This document shows positions 29,093 to 37,209 of a DNA stretch of 64,000 bases, piece after piece. The notes under the pieces were generated by a model. The model was not told the origin of the DNA and did no database searches. It was given only the letters and a program-made list of their open reading frames with translations. Position numbers and translations under genes: made by a program. The stretch is from Streptomyces violascens (lineage in GTDB: Bacteria > Actinomycetota > Actinomycetes > Streptomycetales > Streptomycetaceae). The stretch is taken from NCBI RefSeq assembly GCF_014649955.1, contig NZ_BMUA01000004.1:434001-498000 (forward strand), given 5' to 3'. How positions within the stretch are numbered: position 1 is the first letter of the stretch; each line of letters opens with the position of its first letter.

Positions 29093-30193
29093 ATGGCCAC
29101 CGCGCCACGCCCCCGGACCTCCACCCGCGACCCCGAGGACCTCGGCCGCCGGCTCACCGCCTGGCTGGACGCCCGGCTGCCCGGCGCCCGCGTCACCGAC
29201 ATCCTGGTGCCGTCCTCCAACGGCATGTCGAGCGAGACCCTCCTCTTCGACATCGAGCACCCCGAAACCCCCGTCCGCGCCTGCGCCCTGCGGCTCGCCG
29301 CAGACCCCGCCGCCTACACCGTCTTCCCCGTGTACGACATGAGCCGCCAGCACCGCGTCATGCGCCTGGTCGCCGAGCACACCGACGTGCCCGTACCGCG
29401 GGTCCGCTGGCTGGAGGAGGACCCGGCGCCGCTCGGCGCGCCGTTCTTCGTGATGGACCGGGCCGAGGGGCTCGTACCGCCGGACGTCATGCCCTATACG
29501 TACGAGGGCAATTGGCTGCACGCCGCCACCGACGCCGAACGTGCCCGCCTCCAGGACGCCACCGTCGGCGTCCTCGCCCGGCTGCACGATCAATTCCCTT
29601 ACCAGGAAGCCGAGTTCCTGCTGCCGGACCGCTTTCCCAAGGGGTCGGCCCTGAGTCGGCACGTCGCCGCCCAACGGGACTACTACGAATGGGTGGTTGA
29701 CGGAGTTCCGCGCTCACCCCTCATAGAGGCGGCCTTCGACTGGCTCGACGCGCACTGGCCGAAGGACGAGGGCCCGTCGGTCCTCAACTGGGGCGACGCC
29801 CGCATCGGAAACATCATTTACGACGGTTTCGAACCGGCGGCCGTCATCGACTGGGAAATGGCTTCCTGCGGCCCCCGCGAGCTCGACCTCGGCTGGACCG
29901 TCTATCTGCACCGCTTCTTCCAGGACCTGACGGTGAGTTTCGGCCAGCCCGGCCTCCCGGACTTCCTGCGCCGCGACGACATCGAGCGCCGCTACGCCGA
30001 ACTCACCGGCCACACCCCGCGCGACATGGAGTTCCACACCCTGTACGCGGCGCTGCGGCACGCGGTGGTCATGCTCCGGATCGCCTATCGCCAGCTGCAC
30101 TTCGGCGAGGTCGAACCGCCCGCCGACCCGGACGCACTGATCATGCACCGGGACAGCCTGGAGGCCATGGTGCGCGGTACGTACTGGAGTTGA
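29093..30193 (+). CDS. APH-family small-molecule phosphotransferase
   Basis: 366 aa, aminoglycoside-phosphotransferase/choline-kinase fold. N-lobe with the nucleotide-binding segment ILVPSSNGMSSETLLFDIE (about 37-57). The C-lobe holds the catalytic loop VLNWGDARIGNIIYDG, in which the canonical HGD is replaced by WGD, and the metal-binding VIDWEMASCGPRELDLGW. The WGD form is typical of the ACAD10/LvaA-like branch, whose members phosphorylate hydroxy-acyl groups rather than antibiotics. With the upstream acyl-CoA dehydrogenase, this suggests a hydroxy-acid catabolic pair. ATG at 29093 with AAGGGAG. Confidence 0.9.
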   Translation: MATAPRPRTSTRDPEDLGRRLTAWLDARLPGARVTDILVPSSNGMSSETLLFDIEHPETPVRACALRLAADPAAYTVFPVYDMSRQHRVMRLVAEHTDVPVPRVRWLEEDPAPLGAPFFVMDRAEGLVPPDVMPYTYEGNWLHAATDAERARLQDATVGVLARLHDQFPYQEAEFLLPDRFPKGSALSRHVAAQRDYYEWVVDGVPRSPLIEAAFDWLDAHWPKDEGPSVLNWGDARIGNIIYDGFEPAAVIDWEMASCGPRELDLGWTVYLHRFFQDLTVSFGQPGLPDFLRRDDIERRYAELTGHTPRDMEFHTLYAALRHAVVMLRIAYRQLHFGEVEPPADPDALIMHRDSLEAMVRGTYWS

Positions 30194-30256
30194 GCGGTCG
30201 TCGGCCGGACGCCCCCCTGCGGCGTCCGGCCCGTACGGAAGCTCTGGGCGCTCGGG

Positions 30257-30679
30257 TCAGGCGGCGCGGCGCATTCCCGGCACGCGCAGCGGGCGCGAGC
30301 CCGGGCCGCCGACGTGCGAGAACGGCTGGGTGCGCCAGTCGAGCCCCTGCGGGAGCGTGAGCAGCAGCGCGGTGTCCTGCTCCTGGACGTCGAGCGAATC
30401 GTCCGCCGCCTTCGCGTCCGCGGCCGAGCGCCCGGTCCCGGCGCACACCGTCAGGACGAACGGGTTCCACTTGCTCGGGCACAGCGCGTGCTCGGGCAGC
30501 TCGTCCTCGTCGGCGAGCAGCGCGATCGGCTGGGCACAGTCCGGGCAGATCACCCGGTACATCTCGAAGGTGTCGTACGCGTCGAGCGCGTCCTCTTCCT
30601 CGATCAGGTCGGTGATATCGGCAGGCTCCGGTTCGGTACGTTCACGTTCCATACGTCCGGTGCGCTTGGAATTCTGCAT
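30257..30679 (-). CDS. Small acidic protein with four-Cys zinc-ribbon-like pattern
   Basis: 140 aa, ATG at 30679 with GGGGGAG upstream. The N-terminus is charged and acidic (ERERTEPEPADITDLIEEEDALDAYDTFEM). A C-x2-C pair (CPDC) is followed by two further cysteines (ALCPSKW and LTVCAGT), which could bind one zinc. The C-terminus ends with a basic tail (RPLRVPGMRRAA). I recognise no named family. It is divergent from the Lrp/AsnC regulator across about 200 bp, so they may be co-controlled. Confidence 0.8.
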   Translation of the reverse strand: MQNSKRTGRMERERTEPEPADITDLIEEEDALDAYDTFEMYRVICPDCAQPIALLADEDELPEHALCPSKWNPFVLTVCAGTGRSAADAKAADDSLDVQEQDTALLLTLPQGLDWRTQPFSHVGGPGSRPLRVPGMRRAA

Positions 30680-30868
30680 TGGGACACTCCCCCTCGGGTG
30701 GGCCGGCATTGCGCCGTGGCCGCGACCAAAGCAAGCACTTCCCGCCAAGTCCCGGCGATAACCGCGCGACCCCCGCCGAGCCGTCCGCAAACCTGTGGCG
30801 TTCGTCACATGCCGCCCGCAGATGCCCATTCCGGCGGCGCCCGACTGTGCCGGAGGCGACCCGGGGCA

Positions 30869-30884
30869 TAGGTTGATCGCCATG
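30869..30884 (+). promoter_or_regulatory. Leaderless-type promoter of the Lrp gene
   Basis: TAGGTT at 30869-30874 fits the actinobacterial -10 consensus TANNNT and is 7 nt from the ATG at 30882, with no ribosome-binding site between. This spacing places the transcription start at or beside the A of the ATG, so the mRNA is probably leaderless. Confidence 0.55.
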
Positions 30885-31322
30885 GAGGAGCTGGACCGTC
30901 AAATCGTGGATCTGCTCGTCAAGGACGGGCGGATGAGCTACACCGACCTGGGCAAGGCCACCGGCCTGTCCACCTCGGCGGTGCACCAGCGGGTGCGGCG
31001 TCTGGAGCAGCGCGGCGTCATCCGCGGATACGCCGCCGTCGTGGACCCCGAGGCGGTGGGCCTGCCGCTGACCGCGTTCATCTCGGTCAAGCCCTTCGAC
31101 CCCAGCGCCCCCGACGACATCGCCGAGCGCCTGGCGGGCGTACCCGAGCTGGAGGCCTGCCACAGCGTCGCCGGGGACGAGAACTACATCCTCAAGGTGC
31201 GCGTGGCGACCCCGCTGGAGCTGGAGCACCTGCTCACCCGCATTCGCACCCTGGCCGGCGTCTCCACCCGTACGACCGTGGTCCTGTCCACCCCGTACGA
31301 GGCGCGTCCGCCGCACATCTAG
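30882..31322 (+). CDS. Lrp/AsnC family transcriptional regulator
   Basis: 146 aa feast/famine regulator. N-terminal HTH (about 1-50) ELDRQIVDLLVKDGRMSYTDLG, then LSTSAVHQRVRRLEQRGVIRGY, and a C-terminal RAM/ligand domain (about 60-140) with ISVKPF and GDENYILKVRV. The ATG at 30882 is preferred to upstream in-frame codons because it matches the family N-terminus and the leaderless promoter position. Amino-acid effector unknown; candidate targets are the divergent zinc-ribbon-like gene and itself. Confidence 0.93.
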   Translation: MEELDRQIVDLLVKDGRMSYTDLGKATGLSTSAVHQRVRRLEQRGVIRGYAAVVDPEAVGLPLTAFISVKPFDPSAPDDIAERLAGVPELEACHSVAGDENYILKVRVATPLELEHLLTRIRTLAGVSTRTTVVLSTPYEARPPHI

Positions 31323-31387
31323 CCCACCCTGTTCCGGGCCACCCGGTAAGTACCACGGCCCTGTACGAGGCACGGCCGACGCGTATC

Positions 31388-31403
31388 TAGGCTGTCCTCC
31401 ATG
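31388..31403 (+). promoter_or_regulatory. Leaderless-type promoter of the amidohydrolase gene
   Basis: TAGGCT at 31388-31393 lies 7 nt before the ATG at 31401, the same spacing as upstream of the Lrp gene, and no GGAGG-like sequence separates them. No clear -35 is visible. Confidence 0.5.
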
Positions 31404-33047
31404 AGTTCCGCGAGTTCCGCACCCGAAGAGACCGCCCACCGCACCGTCCTGCTGCGCGGCGGCGACGTACACAGCCCCGCCGACCCCTTCGCCACGGCGA
31501 TGGTCGTCGAGCGCGGACACGTCGCCTGGGTCGGCTCGGAGGGCGCCGCGGACGCCTTCGCCAGTGGGGTGGACGAGGTCGTCGACCTCGAAGGCGCCCT
31601 GGTCACCCCCGCGTTCACCGACGCACATGTGCACACCACCGCCACCGGCCTCGCCCTGACCGGCCTCGACCTGTCCTCGGCCCGCACGCTCGCCGAAGCC
31701 CTCGACGCCGTACGCGCCCACGCCGCCGCCCGCCCCGGCGACAAGGTGCTGCTCGGCAACGGCTGGGACGCCGCCCGCTGGCCCGAGCGGCGCCACCCCT
31801 CGCGCGCCGAACTCGACGCTGCCACCGGCGGCCGCCCCCTCTATCTGCCCCGCATCGACGTCCACTCGGCCGTCGTCACCACCGCCCTGCTCGACCTGGT
31901 CCCCGGCGTGCGCGACCTGGCCGGATTCCGCGACGGCGAGCCGCTGACCGGCGCCGCGCACCACGCGGTGCGGGCCGCGGCCCACGGCGCGATCACCCCG
32001 CGCCAGCGCTCCGAGGCCCAGCGCGCGGCGCTGCGCAAGGCCGCATCCCTCGGCATCGGCACCCTCCACGAGTGCGGCGGCCCCGACATCTCGGACGAGG
32101 ACGACTTCACTTCGCTGCTCGCCCTGGCGCGCGACGAGGCAGGACCCCGGGTCTTCGGCTACTGGGCCGAGCGGGTCGCCGGCGCCAAGGACGCCGATCG
32201 CATCCGCGAACTCGGCGCGGTCGGCGCGGCCGGTGACCTCTTCGTGGACGGCTCGCTCGGCTCCCACACCGCCTGCCTGCACGCCCCCTACGCCGACGCC
32301 CCGCACACCGGGACCGGCCACCTCGACGCGGCCGACGTCGCCGACCATGTGGCCGCCTGCACCGAGGCCGGACTCCAGGCGGGCTTCCACGCCATCGGCG
32401 ACGCCGCCGTCACCGCGGTCGTCGAGGGCATGCGGGCAGCCGCCGACCGGGTCGGCCTCGCCCGCATCCGCGCCGCCCGGCACCGCGTCGAGCACGCCGA
32501 GATGCTCACCCCGCACACCATCGCCGCCTTCGCCGAGCTCGGCCTCACCGCCTCCGTGCAGCCCGCGTTCGACGCGCTGTGGGGCGGCGAGGAGGGCATG
32601 TACGCCGAGCGGCTCGGCGCCGAGCGGGCCCGCACCCTCAACCCGTACGCCGCCCTCCTGAGGGCCGGAGTGCCGCTCGCCTTCGGCTCCGACTCTCCGG
32701 TGACCCCGCTGGACCCGTGGGGGACCGTCCGCGCGGCCGCCTTCCACCGCACCCTCGAGCACCGCATCTCGGCCCGCGCCGCCTTCACCGCCCACACCCG
32801 GGGCGGCTGGCGGGCGCTCGGCCGGGACGACGCGGGCACGCTGGTGCCGGGCGCCCCGGCCGACTACGCCGTCTGGCGCGCGGAGGAGCTCGTGGTCCAG
32901 GCCCCGGACGACCGGGTGGCCCGCTGGTCCACCGACCCCCGCTCGGGCACCCCGGGCCTGCCCGACCTCACGCCCGGCACCGCCCTGCCGGTCTGTCTGC
33001 GCACCGTGGTGTTCGGACAAACGGTATTCGCGCGTCCGAACGAGTGA
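31401..33047 (+). CDS. Amidohydrolase family 3 (YtcJ-like) metal hydrolase
   Basis: 548 aa, cytosolic metal-dependent hydrolase of the amidohydrolase_3 family. Metal-binding HxH in TPAFTDAHVHTT (about residue 75), further ligands in FHAIGDAAV (about 332) and RHRVEHAEM, and the terminal Asp region GSDSPVTPLDPW (about 430). Family members cleave N-acyl or imide bonds, or act as exoenzymes on formamides; the substrate cannot be read from the sequence. Likely leaderless. Following it is a 589-nt gap before ppm. Confidence 0.9.
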   Translation: MSSASSAPEETAHRTVLLRGGDVHSPADPFATAMVVERGHVAWVGSEGAADAFASGVDEVVDLEGALVTPAFTDAHVHTTATGLALTGLDLSSARTLAEALDAVRAHAAARPGDKVLLGNGWDAARWPERRHPSRAELDAATGGRPLYLPRIDVHSAVVTTALLDLVPGVRDLAGFRDGEPLTGAAHHAVRAAAHGAITPRQRSEAQRAALRKAASLGIGTLHECGGPDISDEDDFTSLLALARDEAGPRVFGYWAERVAGAKDADRIRELGAVGAAGDLFVDGSLGSHTACLHAPYADAPHTGTGHLDAADVADHVAACTEAGLQAGFHAIGDAAVTAVVEGMRAAADRVGLARIRAARHRVEHAEMLTPHTIAAFAELGLTASVQPAFDALWGGEEGMYAERLGAERARTLNPYAALLRAGVPLAFGSDSPVTPLDPWGTVRAAAFHRTLEHRISARAAFTAHTRGGWRALGRDDAGTLVPGAPADYAVWRAEELVVQAPDDRVARWSTDPRSGTPGLPDLTPGTALPVCLRTVVFGQTVFARPNE

Positions 33048-33157
33048 CATAGGTACATTTCGCACCTTTGGCGGACGCCCGTCACGGCATCGCCACGACC
33101 TGCGGATCTTCGGCACTGACCTGGTGATTCGCGGAAACGCCGCAGCTCAAACGGCTG

Positions 33158-33188
33158 TTGACAGAAAGCGGCGGAAGGCCGGTAGGTT
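33158..33188 (+). promoter_or_regulatory. Strong vegetative promoter with long leader before ppm
   Basis: A perfect -35 TTGACA (33158-33163) is followed 19 nt later by TAGGTT (33183-33188). This is the best sigma-70-type match in the window outside the chitinase promoters. Transcription from it would give a leader of roughly 440 nt before ppm. Within 33190-33636 I see GC-rich foldable sequence but no open frame with Streptomyces codon bias; a second possible -10 (TATGGT, 33599-33604) lies close to ppm. The leader could be an independent small RNA. Confidence 0.55.
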
Positions 33189-33636
33189 CGGCCGAGTCCA
33201 CCACAGGACGTCCGACCGGTTGGAACCTCCACGCAGTCGTCGAACGCCGCTGGGTCATGGGGCGGGGTGCCGCACCGGCACACCGCCACTGGGAGCCAGG
33301 TTCAGCGCCCGCGCCTCGGGGGCGAGGGAAGGTTTCAGCCGCGAGGGAGTCCCCCCTGCCCCTGCGGGCCCGGGGGAAGGTGCGACCCGGGTGGGGCCCG
33401 GACGCTCAGTAGACAACGGCTCTCGGTCGACCCGCAGCCAGCGGGTCCCAGGTCGGCCCGAAGGGCGCCGGGCCCCGGTACCGAGACGCTCCTTCACGAC
33501 ACCGTCCCGACATCCGGCATTCCGGCGGATCCCCGCCGCCATCCGGGCGCATCCGGCACCACGCACCCTCGCGGTACGGGCTGATCACGACCGCTCGCTA
33601 TGGTGGACCCCTGCGTACGGACAATAAGGGGCAGTA

Positions 33637-34404
33637 GTGAACGACGGCGGTCAGAGGCGGTACGGCCCGCTGGGCAAGGCCTTGGTGATCATTCCGACCT
33701 ACAACGAGGCGGAGAACATCAAGCCGATCGTCGCCCGCGTCAGAGCGGCGGTCCCCGAGGCCCACATTCTGGTCGCCGACGACAACAGCCCCGATGGCAC
33801 GGGCAAGTTCGCGGACGAGATCGCGGCCGAGGACGACCAGGTGCACGTGCTGCACCGCAAGGGCAAGGAGGGCCTGGGCGCGGCCTATCTGGCCGGCTTC
33901 CGCTGGGGCATCGAGCACGACTACGGCGTACTCGTCGAAATGGACGCCGACGGCTCCCACCAGCCCGAGGAGCTGCCCCGGCTGCTCACCGCGCTCAAGG
34001 GGGCCGACCTGGTGCTCGGCTCGCGCTGGGTGCCCGGCGGGCGGATCGTGAACTGGCCCAAGTACCGCGAGTTCATCTCGCGCGGCGGCTCCACCTACTC
34101 CCGGCTGCTCCTCGGCGTCCCGATCCGCGACGTCACCGGCGGCTACCGGGCCTTCCGCCGTGAGACCCTCGAAGGCCTCGGCCTCGACGAGGTCGCCTCG
34201 GCCGGCTACTGCTTCCAGGTCGACCTGGCCCGCCGCGCGGTCGGCGCGGGCTTCCACGTGGTCGAGGTGCCCATCACGTTCGTCGAGCGCGAACGCGGCG
34301 ACTCCAAGATGAGCAACGACATCCTGGTCGAGGCGCTCTGGCGGGTCACCGCCTGGGGCGTCGGCTCTCGCGCCAACAAGCTCCTGGGCCGCAAGCCCTC
34401 CTGA
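33637..34404 (+). CDS. ppm: Polyprenol-phosphate mannose synthase
   Basis: GT2-family enzyme that transfers mannose from GDP-mannose to polyprenol phosphate at the membrane, supplying donor for protein O-mannosylation. 255 aa, soluble catalytic domain only, with no C-terminal helices and no fused apolipoprotein acyltransferase. Motifs: VIIPTYNEAENI (about 17-28), VADDNSPDGTG, EMDADGSHQPEELP (DxD region, about 99-112) and the acceptor loop GSRWVPGGRI. It corresponds to S. coelicolor Ppm (SCO1423), required for glycosylation of the phiC31 receptor (knowledge, not visible here). GTG at 33637 with AAGGGG. Confidence 0.93.
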   Translation: MNDGGQRRYGPLGKALVIIPTYNEAENIKPIVARVRAAVPEAHILVADDNSPDGTGKFADEIAAEDDQVHVLHRKGKEGLGAAYLAGFRWGIEHDYGVLVEMDADGSHQPEELPRLLTALKGADLVLGSRWVPGGRIVNWPKYREFISRGGSTYSRLLLGVPIRDVTGGYRAFRRETLEGLGLDEVASAGYCFQVDLARRAVGAGFHVVEVPITFVERERGDSKMSNDILVEALWRVTAWGVGSRANKLLGRKPS

Positions 34405-34486
34405 GCGGAGACCCGGGGTGTCTTGAGCAGGGCGTACTGATCACCTCCTTACGCCGTCCGGATCGGCTCCCAGGCACACTGGGAGC

Positions 34487-35065
34487 ATGACGACCGGCAC
34501 TCCGCCTCCGACAGTTCCCAAGCGCTCGCGCGCCCGCACCTTCGTACCCCTGGGGATCGCCGCCTGGCTGGTCCTGGAGATCTGGCTGCTCACCGTGGTG
34601 GCCGGCGCCGCCGGCGGGCTCACGGTTCTACTCCTGCTCGTCGGCGGCCTGGTGCTCGGCGGCTACGTGATCAAGCGGGCCGGGCGCCGCGCCTTCCGCA
34701 ATCTGACGGAGACGTTTCAGCAGCAGCAGTCCGGGGTTGCCCCCGCCGCCAAGCCCGGCAGCGAGGGCAACGCGCTGACCATGCTGGGCGGGCTGCTCCT
34801 GATCATCCCCGGCTTCCTCTCGGACGTCCTCGGGCTGCTCTGTCTGCTTCCGCCGGTACGGAAGTCCGTGGCCCGCTTCGCCGAGCGCTCGCTGGAGAAG
34901 CGGATGCGGGCGGCCGCTCCCGGCAGCTTCGGCGACGCCTTCCAGCAGGCCCGCATCCACTACCCGGACGGCAAGGTCGTGCCGGGCGAGGTCATCCGCG
35001 ACGACGGCCCGTCCTCGTACCCGCCGCGTGAGGACCGGGGTCAGCGCCCGCCGCTGACTCCCTGA
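34487..35065 (+). CDS. fxsA: FxsA family membrane protein
   Basis: 192 aa, FxsA/YtzA family inner-membrane protein. Membrane segments are TFVPLGIAAWLVLEIWLLTVV, LTVLLLLVGGLVLGGYVI and ALTMLGGLLLIIPGFLSDVLGLLCLLPPV, the last containing the family hallmark GGLLLIIPGFLSD. The C-terminal tail is hydrophilic. In E. coli FxsA relieves phage T7 exclusion by plasmid F; the native function is unknown. ATG at 34487 with GGGAG. Between ppm and rbpA as in S. coelicolor. Confidence 0.92.
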   Translation: MTTGTPPPTVPKRSRARTFVPLGIAAWLVLEIWLLTVVAGAAGGLTVLLLLVGGLVLGGYVIKRAGRRAFRNLTETFQQQQSGVAPAAKPGSEGNALTMLGGLLLIIPGFLSDVLGLLCLLPPVRKSVARFAERSLEKRMRAAAPGSFGDAFQQARIHYPDGKVVPGEVIRDDGPSSYPPREDRGQRPPLTP

Positions 35066-35085
35066 AGGACGCCGACACCGCAGCA

Positions 35086-35135
35086 AAGAGCTGAGGGCCG
35101 GTCACACCAGGTGGTGTGACCGGCCCTCAGCTCTT
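35086..35135. terminator. Perfect 24-bp-arm hairpin between fxsA and rbpA
   Basis: Positions 35086-35109 and 35112-35135 are exact reverse complements separated by GG, with AAGAGC...GCTCTT ends. It lies 20 nt beyond the fxsA stop and 26 nt beyond the rbpA stop on the other strand, so it should terminate both transcripts. This is the longest perfect inverted repeat I found. Confidence 0.92.
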
Positions 35136-35161
35136 AGGCGCTGTATCGCCGAATTGCGCGA

Positions 35162-35536
35162 TCAGGCGGACTTGCGGCTGTCGCGCGGATGCACGGCAAT
35201 GTTCATGGTGCCGGAACGCAGGACCTCCAGCCTCTCGGCCAGAACCTCCTCCAGTTCCTCGCGGGTGCGCCGCTCCATGAGCATGTCCCAGTGCGTACGC
35301 GCGGGCTTGCCCTTCTTCTCTTCAGGACCGTCGCCGTCCACCAGGAGTGCGGGGGCCCCACAGACCTTGCACTCCCACTCCGGCGGGATCTCCGCCTCCA
35401 CCGAGAAGGGCATCTCAAAGCGATGTCCCTTCTCGCATGCGTACTCCACGGCCTGGCGCGGGGCCAGATCGATGCCGCGGTCGGTCTCGTAGCTGGTCAC
35501 CACGAGGCGCGTGCCGCGAAGAGCTCGCTCACTCAT
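35162..35536 (-). CDS. rbpA: RNA polymerase-binding protein RbpA
   Basis: Actinobacterial essential transcription factor that binds the principal sigma factor and stimulates open-complex formation by RNA polymerase. 124 aa. Zinc-binding core with CEKGHRFEMPF and EWECKVCGAP (Cys-His-Cys-Cys ligands), then the basic linker KKGKPARTHWDMLMERR and a sigma-interaction helix TREELEEVLAERLEVLR. ATG at 35536 with GGGAGG upstream. The promoter is a textbook sigma-R site, linking it to disulphide stress as in S. coelicolor (SCO1421). Confidence 0.97.
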   Translation of the reverse strand: MSERALRGTRLVVTSYETDRGIDLAPRQAVEYACEKGHRFEMPFSVEAEIPPEWECKVCGAPALLVDGDGPEEKKGKPARTHWDMLMERRTREELEEVLAERLEVLRSGTMNIAVHPRDSRKSA

Positions 35537-35596
35537 GAATCGTGCCTCCCGGGCTTGTCGCCCACAGGACAGGTGTCACTGTCGTCGTCATCCGGT

Positions 35597-35624
35597 CAAC
35601 GTCCGGTCGGCGGTAAAGATTCCC
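35597..35624 (-). promoter_or_regulatory. Sigma-R promoter of rbpA (GGGAAT-N18-GTTG)
   Basis: Read on the minus strand, GGGAAT (35619-35624) and GTTG (35597-35600) are separated by 18 nt, the SigR consensus for thiol-oxidative stress genes. It lies about 60 nt before the rbpA ATG. Further upstream TGTGAC-N18-TACAAC (about 35660-35695) may be a vegetative second promoter. Confidence 0.85.
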
Positions 35625-35790
35625 GTTCTGGGTCATGCGTCGCCGTCGTGCCGCCCCTTGTTGTACCCACCAGTGACCGGTTTGTCACATCTGACAGCAG
35701 ATGTCACCCAGCGTCTTCACTACTTGAGCACGCAGTAACGGTCCGCCTGGCAGGCCAAAGGCGTACACTACCGGCCTTTCACTTCAACGT

Positions 35791-37161
35791 CTAAATCCGT
35801 GCCGGAACCGGGTTCCCGGCGGCCGCCACGGCGGCCCGCACCGGGACCCTGGCCAGCAGCACGAAGCCGACCACGAAGAAGACCACCAGCGAGATGATCG
35901 CATCCCGGTAGCTGCCGGTCAGCTGATACGCGAGACCGAACACCAATGGCCCCAGCCAGCTCAGTCCCCGGTCGCTCATCTCGTAGGCCGAGAAGTATTC
36001 GGCCTCCTTGCCGCTCGGCACCATGTGTGAGAAGAGCGACCTCGAAAGTGCCTGGCTGCCGCCGAGCACCGTCCCGATCGCTCCCGCCAGCACGAAGAAG
36101 AGCACCGGCTCGCGAGCCGGCAGGAAGAAGCCGACCCCGAGGATCAGCGCCCACACCGCGAGCGAGCCCAGAATCGTCCGCTTCGCGCCGTACGTCTGGG
36201 CAAGGCGCCCCATCCCCAGCGCGCCCGCCACCGCCAGGACCTGCACGAGGAGCACGGCCACGATGAGCGTGTTCTGATCCAGGCCGAGTTCCTCGGACCC
36301 GTAGACCGAGGCCTGCGAGATCACCGTCTGCACGCCGTCGTTGTAGATCAGATAGGCGGCCAGGAACGCGAGGGTCAGCGGGCGGGCCCGCATGTCCCGC
36401 AGCGTGGAGATCAGTTGCCGCCAGCCCGCGCCGACCTTCCCCTCGGCCGCGGCGACGCCGGCCGCCTTGCGGTCGCGCAGCCGCCTCAGCGGCACCAGCG
36501 TGAACGCGCCCCACCAGATCCCGGCCGAGGCCAGACAGATCCGTACGGCGGTCGACTCCGACACCCCGAAGCTGTCGTGGCCCGAGTAAAGGATCAGGTT
36601 GAGGACGAGGACGCCCGCGCCCGAGGTGTAGCCGAAGGCCCAGCCCCGCGACGAGACCCTGTCGCGTTCCTCAGGGCCCGCGATCTGCGGCAGGTAGGCG
36701 TTGTAGAGGACCATCGACACCGAGAGCGAGGCGTTCGCGACGATCAGCAGCACCGCCCCCAGGAGATAGCGGTGCCCGTCCAGGAAGAACATCCCGGCCG
36801 TCGCGGCCGCGCCCGTATAGGCGGCGGCCGCCAGGAGCGGCTTCTTGCGGCCGCTGCGGTCGGCCGCGGCGCCCACGACCGGCATCAGGACCACCGCGAG
36901 GATCACCGAGGCGGAGACCGCGTACGCGAAGACCGAGCCCGCCCGCACCGGGACGCCCAGCGGATGTACGAACCCGTCGGGGTCCGCCGCCGACTTGGCT
37001 GTCGCCGTCAGATACGGACCCAGGAACACCGTGAGCACGCTCGTGGAATACACCGAGCAGGCGAAGTCGTAGAAGTACCAGCCGCGTTGCTCACGCCTGC
37101 GGTCGGCCGTGCTCACCGGCTGTTCCGTCCGGCCCGTGATCTCAGAGATTTCAGCGCTCAA
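35791..37161 (-). CDS. MFS transporter, UMF1/Atg22-like
   Basis: 456 aa, 12 hydrophobic segments. The N-terminus REQRGWYFYDFACSVYSTSVLTVFLGPYLT matches the UMF1/Atg22-like MFS branch (WxxYDxANSxY pattern), and loop 2-3 has AADRSGRKKPLL. TTG start at 37161 with AGGGGG 7 nt upstream; an internal GTG (VSTADRRRE) is a weaker alternative. Substrate unknown; yeast Atg22 exports vacuolar amino acids. Starts 49 nt from the GDPD stop, so it may be transcribed with GDPD and the YczE-like gene. Confidence 0.92.
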   Translation of the reverse strand: MSAEISEITGRTEQPVSTADRRREQRGWYFYDFACSVYSTSVLTVFLGPYLTATAKSAADPDGFVHPLGVPVRAGSVFAYAVSASVILAVVLMPVVGAAADRSGRKKPLLAAAAYTGAAATAGMFFLDGHRYLLGAVLLIVANASLSVSMVLYNAYLPQIAGPEERDRVSSRGWAFGYTSGAGVLVLNLILYSGHDSFGVSESTAVRICLASAGIWWGAFTLVPLRRLRDRKAAGVAAAEGKVGAGWRQLISTLRDMRARPLTLAFLAAYLIYNDGVQTVISQASVYGSEELGLDQNTLIVAVLLVQVLAVAGALGMGRLAQTYGAKRTILGSLAVWALILGVGFFLPAREPVLFFVLAGAIGTVLGGSQALSRSLFSHMVPSGKEAEYFSAYEMSDRGLSWLGPLVFGLAYQLTGSYRDAIISLVVFFVVGFVLLARVPVRAAVAAAGNPVPARI

Positions 37162-37209
37162 CCCGCGCCCCCTCGCTCGTCCCCGTACGCGAGCGGTGGC
37201 TGCCGGGGC

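Noticed and set aside
33124..33627. 167-codon frame in the leader before ppm
   Set aside because: It starts upstream of the promoter -35, is Arg/Pro/Gly-rich, and its codon pattern does not favour G/C in the third position consistently.
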